NCBI RefSeq assembly: GCF_002220095.1
Contig: NZ_CP022372.1
Coordinates: 344,501-408,500, forward strand
DNA from: Bosea sp. AS-1
GTDB taxonomy: Bacteria > Pseudomonadota > Alphaproteobacteria > Rhizobiales > Beijerinckiaceae
Reading direction: 5' to 3'
Length of the DNA stretch: 64,000 nucleotides
Shown here: positions 62,504-64,000 of the stretch, piece after piece
How positions within the stretch are numbered: the first letter of the stretch is position 1
Layout of the letters: each line of letters starts with the position of its first letter
The notes under the pieces: generated by a model
The model's database searches: none
What the model was told of the DNA's origin: nothing
What the model saw: only the letters and a program-made list of their open reading frames with translations
Program-made: the position numbers and the translations under genes

Positions 62504-63577
62504 TCAGATACGCTCGATGATCTTGTCGCCGAAGAGCCCCTGCGGCCGAAACAGCAGGAAACCAAGGGCGATGAAATAGGCGAGCCAGCTCTCGATGCCG
62601 CCACCGACCAGCGGGCCCCAATAGAATTCGCCGAGCTTCTCGCCGATGCCGATGATGAGGCCGCCGACGATGGCGCCCGGGATCGAGGTGAAGCCGCCGA
62701 GGATCAGCACCGGCAGGGCTTTGAGCGCGACGATCTCCAGCGCGAAGGAAACGTCCGAGCGGGCGCCCCACATGATGCCGGTGATCAACGCGACGATGCC
62801 GGCGGTAAACCAGACGATGACCCAGATCTGGTTGAGCGAGATGCCGACCGAGAGCGCCGCCTTGTGGCTGTCGGCGACGGCGCGCAGGGCGCGCCCGATG
62901 CGAGTGTACTGGAAGAAGAGGGCGAGTGCCGCGATCATCAGCGAGGCGATGACGGCTGCAGCGATGTCGATCTTCTGCAGCGAGACCAGACCGCCGAGAA
63001 TCTGCAGGTCGAGCGCACCCTTGGGCAGGTAGAGCTGCTCGGCGATCATCTGTTTGGGGTTGCCGCCGAAGAGGGCCTCGCCGAAGCCGATGAGGAAATA
63101 GGTGATGCCGAAGGTTGCCATGAACAGGATGATGTCCGGCTGGTTGACCAGCGGGCGCAGCACGACGCGCTCGATGGCGAGCGCGAGCACGAACATCACC
63201 CCAAGCGTCAGGATCACGGCGAGGAAGGCAGGGACGCCTTTCTCATAGAGGCCGACCAGCGTCAGCGCCGCGAACACCACCATGATGCCCTGGGCAAAGT
63301 TGAACACGCCCGAGGCTTTGAAGATCAGCACGAAGCCGAGCGCGATCAGGGCATAGAGCACGCCGGAGACGAGGCCTTCCCAGATCGTCTGGACCAGCAG
63401 GTCGGGCGCCTGGCTCATCTGCTGGAAGGGGTCGATGAAGATCGCGTAGAGGGTGTTGGAGGAATCGAGCTTCGCGCCGATGACGGCGAGCACGATGAGG
63501 GCCGCAAGGATCAGCCCGGCCTTGACCCAGCCATTGGCGAGGAGATTCTGCGCAGGGCGGGTGGCGATGTCGCTCAT
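62504..63577 (-). CDS. LIV-type ABC transporter permease (LivH-like)
   Basis: Inner-membrane permease of 357 residues, longer than the about 300 of E. coli LivH because of an extra N-terminal segment (NLLANGWVKAGLILAALIVLAVIGAKLDSSN). Core blocks are LVSGVLYALIALGFVLIFKASGVFNFAQG, RIGRALRAVADSHKAALSVGI (ATPase-coupling loop) and GGFTSIPGAIVGGLIIGIGE. It starts 13 bases after livG stop and continues into livM. Confidence 0.94.
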   Translation of the reverse strand: MSDIATRPAQNLLANGWVKAGLILAALIVLAVIGAKLDSSNTLYAIFIDPFQQMSQAPDLLVQTIWEGLVSGVLYALIALGFVLIFKASGVFNFAQGIMVVFAALTLVGLYEKGVPAFLAVILTLGVMFVLALAIERVVLRPLVNQPDIILFMATFGITYFLIGFGEALFGGNPKQMIAEQLYLPKGALDLQILGGLVSLQKIDIAAAVIASLMIAALALFFQYTRIGRALRAVADSHKAALSVGISLNQIWVIVWFTAGIVALITGIMWGARSDVSFALEIVALKALPVLILGGFTSIPGAIVGGLIIGIGEKLGEFYWGPLVGGGIESWLAYFIALGFLLFRPQGLFGDKIIERI

Positions 63578-63590
63578 GTCTCCACGCTCC

Positions 63591-64000
63591 TCAATGCGCC
63601 ACGCCGAGATAGGCGTCGATGACCTTCTGGTTCGCCTTGACTTCGTCAGGCGTGCCGTCGGCGATCTTGCGGCCGTATTCGAGTACGACGACGCGGTCGG
63701 AGAGGTCCATGACGACGCCCATGTCGTGCTCGATCAACGCGATGGTCGTGCCGAACTGATTGTTCACGTCGAGGATGAACCGGCACATGTCCTCCTTCTC
63801 CTCAAGGTTCATGCCGGCCATCGGCTCGTCGAGCAGGAGCAGTTCCGGTTCCATGGCGAGCGCGCGGCCGAGCTCGACGCGCTTTTGCAGGCCGTAGGGC
63901 AACTTGCCGACGGGCAGCTTGCGGATGTGCTCGATCTGCAGGAAGTCGATGATGTCCTCGACGACGCGGCGATGCTCGATCTCCTCCTGCATCGCCGGGC
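63591..64000 (-). CDS. LIV-type ABC transporter ATP-binding protein (LivG-like, partial)
   Basis: C-terminal part of the second ATPase; the reading frame stays open through the right edge of the window (codons for Pro-Ala precede MQEEIEH), so the N-terminal Walker A region is missing from view. Present are the signature-type LPYGLQKRVELGRAL (a variant of LSGGQ), Walker B LLLLDEPMAGM, and the switch histidine in LIEHDMGVVMDLSD, then VLEYGRKIADGTP as in LivG. First visible gene of the leftward operon; its promoter lies outside the window. Confidence 0.93.
   Translation of the reverse strand, partial: PAMQEEIEHRRVVEDIIDFLQIEHIRKLPVGKLPYGLQKRVELGRALAMEPELLLLDEPMAGMNLEEKEDMCRFILDVNNQFGTTIALIEHDMGVVMDLSDRVVVLEYGRKIADGTPDEVKANQKVIDAYLGVAH

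Overview
The window is a high-GC chromosomal segment from an alphaproteobacterium. The gene families and their order (ornithine decarboxylase / GNAT / homospermidine synthase, the accA / L,D-transpeptidase pair, DUF930, TorF-type porin, NfeD/SPFH pair, MdoG-family glucan protein) suggest Hyphomicrobiales (Rhizobiales), something Bosea- or Bradyrhizobium-like. That placement is inference from content; no 16S gene or other phylogenetic marker beyond SecA, AccA and HemH is present. Apart from one tRNA-Gly(GCC), everything recognised is protein-coding. I see no insertion sequence, integrase, prophage gene or CRISPR array.

Layout. (1) 1-10.8 kb is an accessory-looking peptide/amide uptake and breakdown region: a DppBC-type ABC permease pair (dppC runs off the left edge), two paralogous peptide-binding proteins, an alpha/beta hydrolase, a C45 (penicillin acyltransferase-like) N-terminal nucleophile enzyme, an M29 aminopeptidase, a P1 (DmpA-like) aminopeptidase, and two FCD-type GntR regulators, each beside its own palindrome. 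(2) 10.9-17.4 kb holds a DUF1810 protein, an AI-2E/PerM-family exporter, tRNA-Gly, and a YbaK deacylase / thioredoxin-TPR / LON-domain / UMF1-transporter run. (3) 17.4-21.5 kb is a polyamine locus on the minus strand: ornithine decarboxylase with a hairpin-rich 5' leader, a GNAT, and homospermidine synthase. (4) 21.5-30.6 kb is mixed housekeeping: glyoxalase-like protein, MdoG/OpgG, Fur-family regulator, LLM oxidoreductase, SerA, NfeD-SPFH, LuxR-type regulator. (5) 30.7-38 kb holds secA, a parvulin isomerase, argJ, an EamA transporter, a small lipoprotein and a MutT hydrolase. (6) 38-47.3 kb holds DUF930, a YcaQ-type DNA glycosylase, a CAP lipoprotein, a large MscK-like mechanosensitive channel, a ROK-type protein whose two halves appear swapped, DUF2938, GNAT, DUF985 cupin and a GloB-like hydrolase. 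(7) 47.4-59 kb holds a methyltransferase, accA, an L,D-transpeptidase lipoprotein, a TorF porin, a MarR/hydrolase divergent pair, hemH, a Tat-exported 5'-nucleotidase, ung, a PaaK-like CoA ligase and a membrane zinc metallopeptidase. (8) 59-64 kb is a branched-chain-amino-acid-type (LIV) ABC operon, transcribed leftward in the order livG-livH-livM-binding protein-livF and probably running on into the zinc peptidase and CoA ligase.

How the genes fit together. The left region looks like one importer fed by two binding proteins and serviced by four different hydrolases, which suggests scavenging of modified peptides or acylated amines; the substrate is unknown. Ornithine decarboxylase makes putrescine for homospermidine synthase. 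The LIV-type transporter with an acyl-CoA-ligase-like enzyme suggests import and CoA activation of an organic, perhaps aromatic, acid. The most notable points are the apparently circularly permuted ROK protein, a four-half-site operator array at the marR promoter with exact 10-bp phasing, a 30-bp perfect palindrome at the first gntR, the structured leader of the ornithine decarboxylase gene, and near-identical hairpin placement after the binding-protein gene in two unrelated ABC operons.
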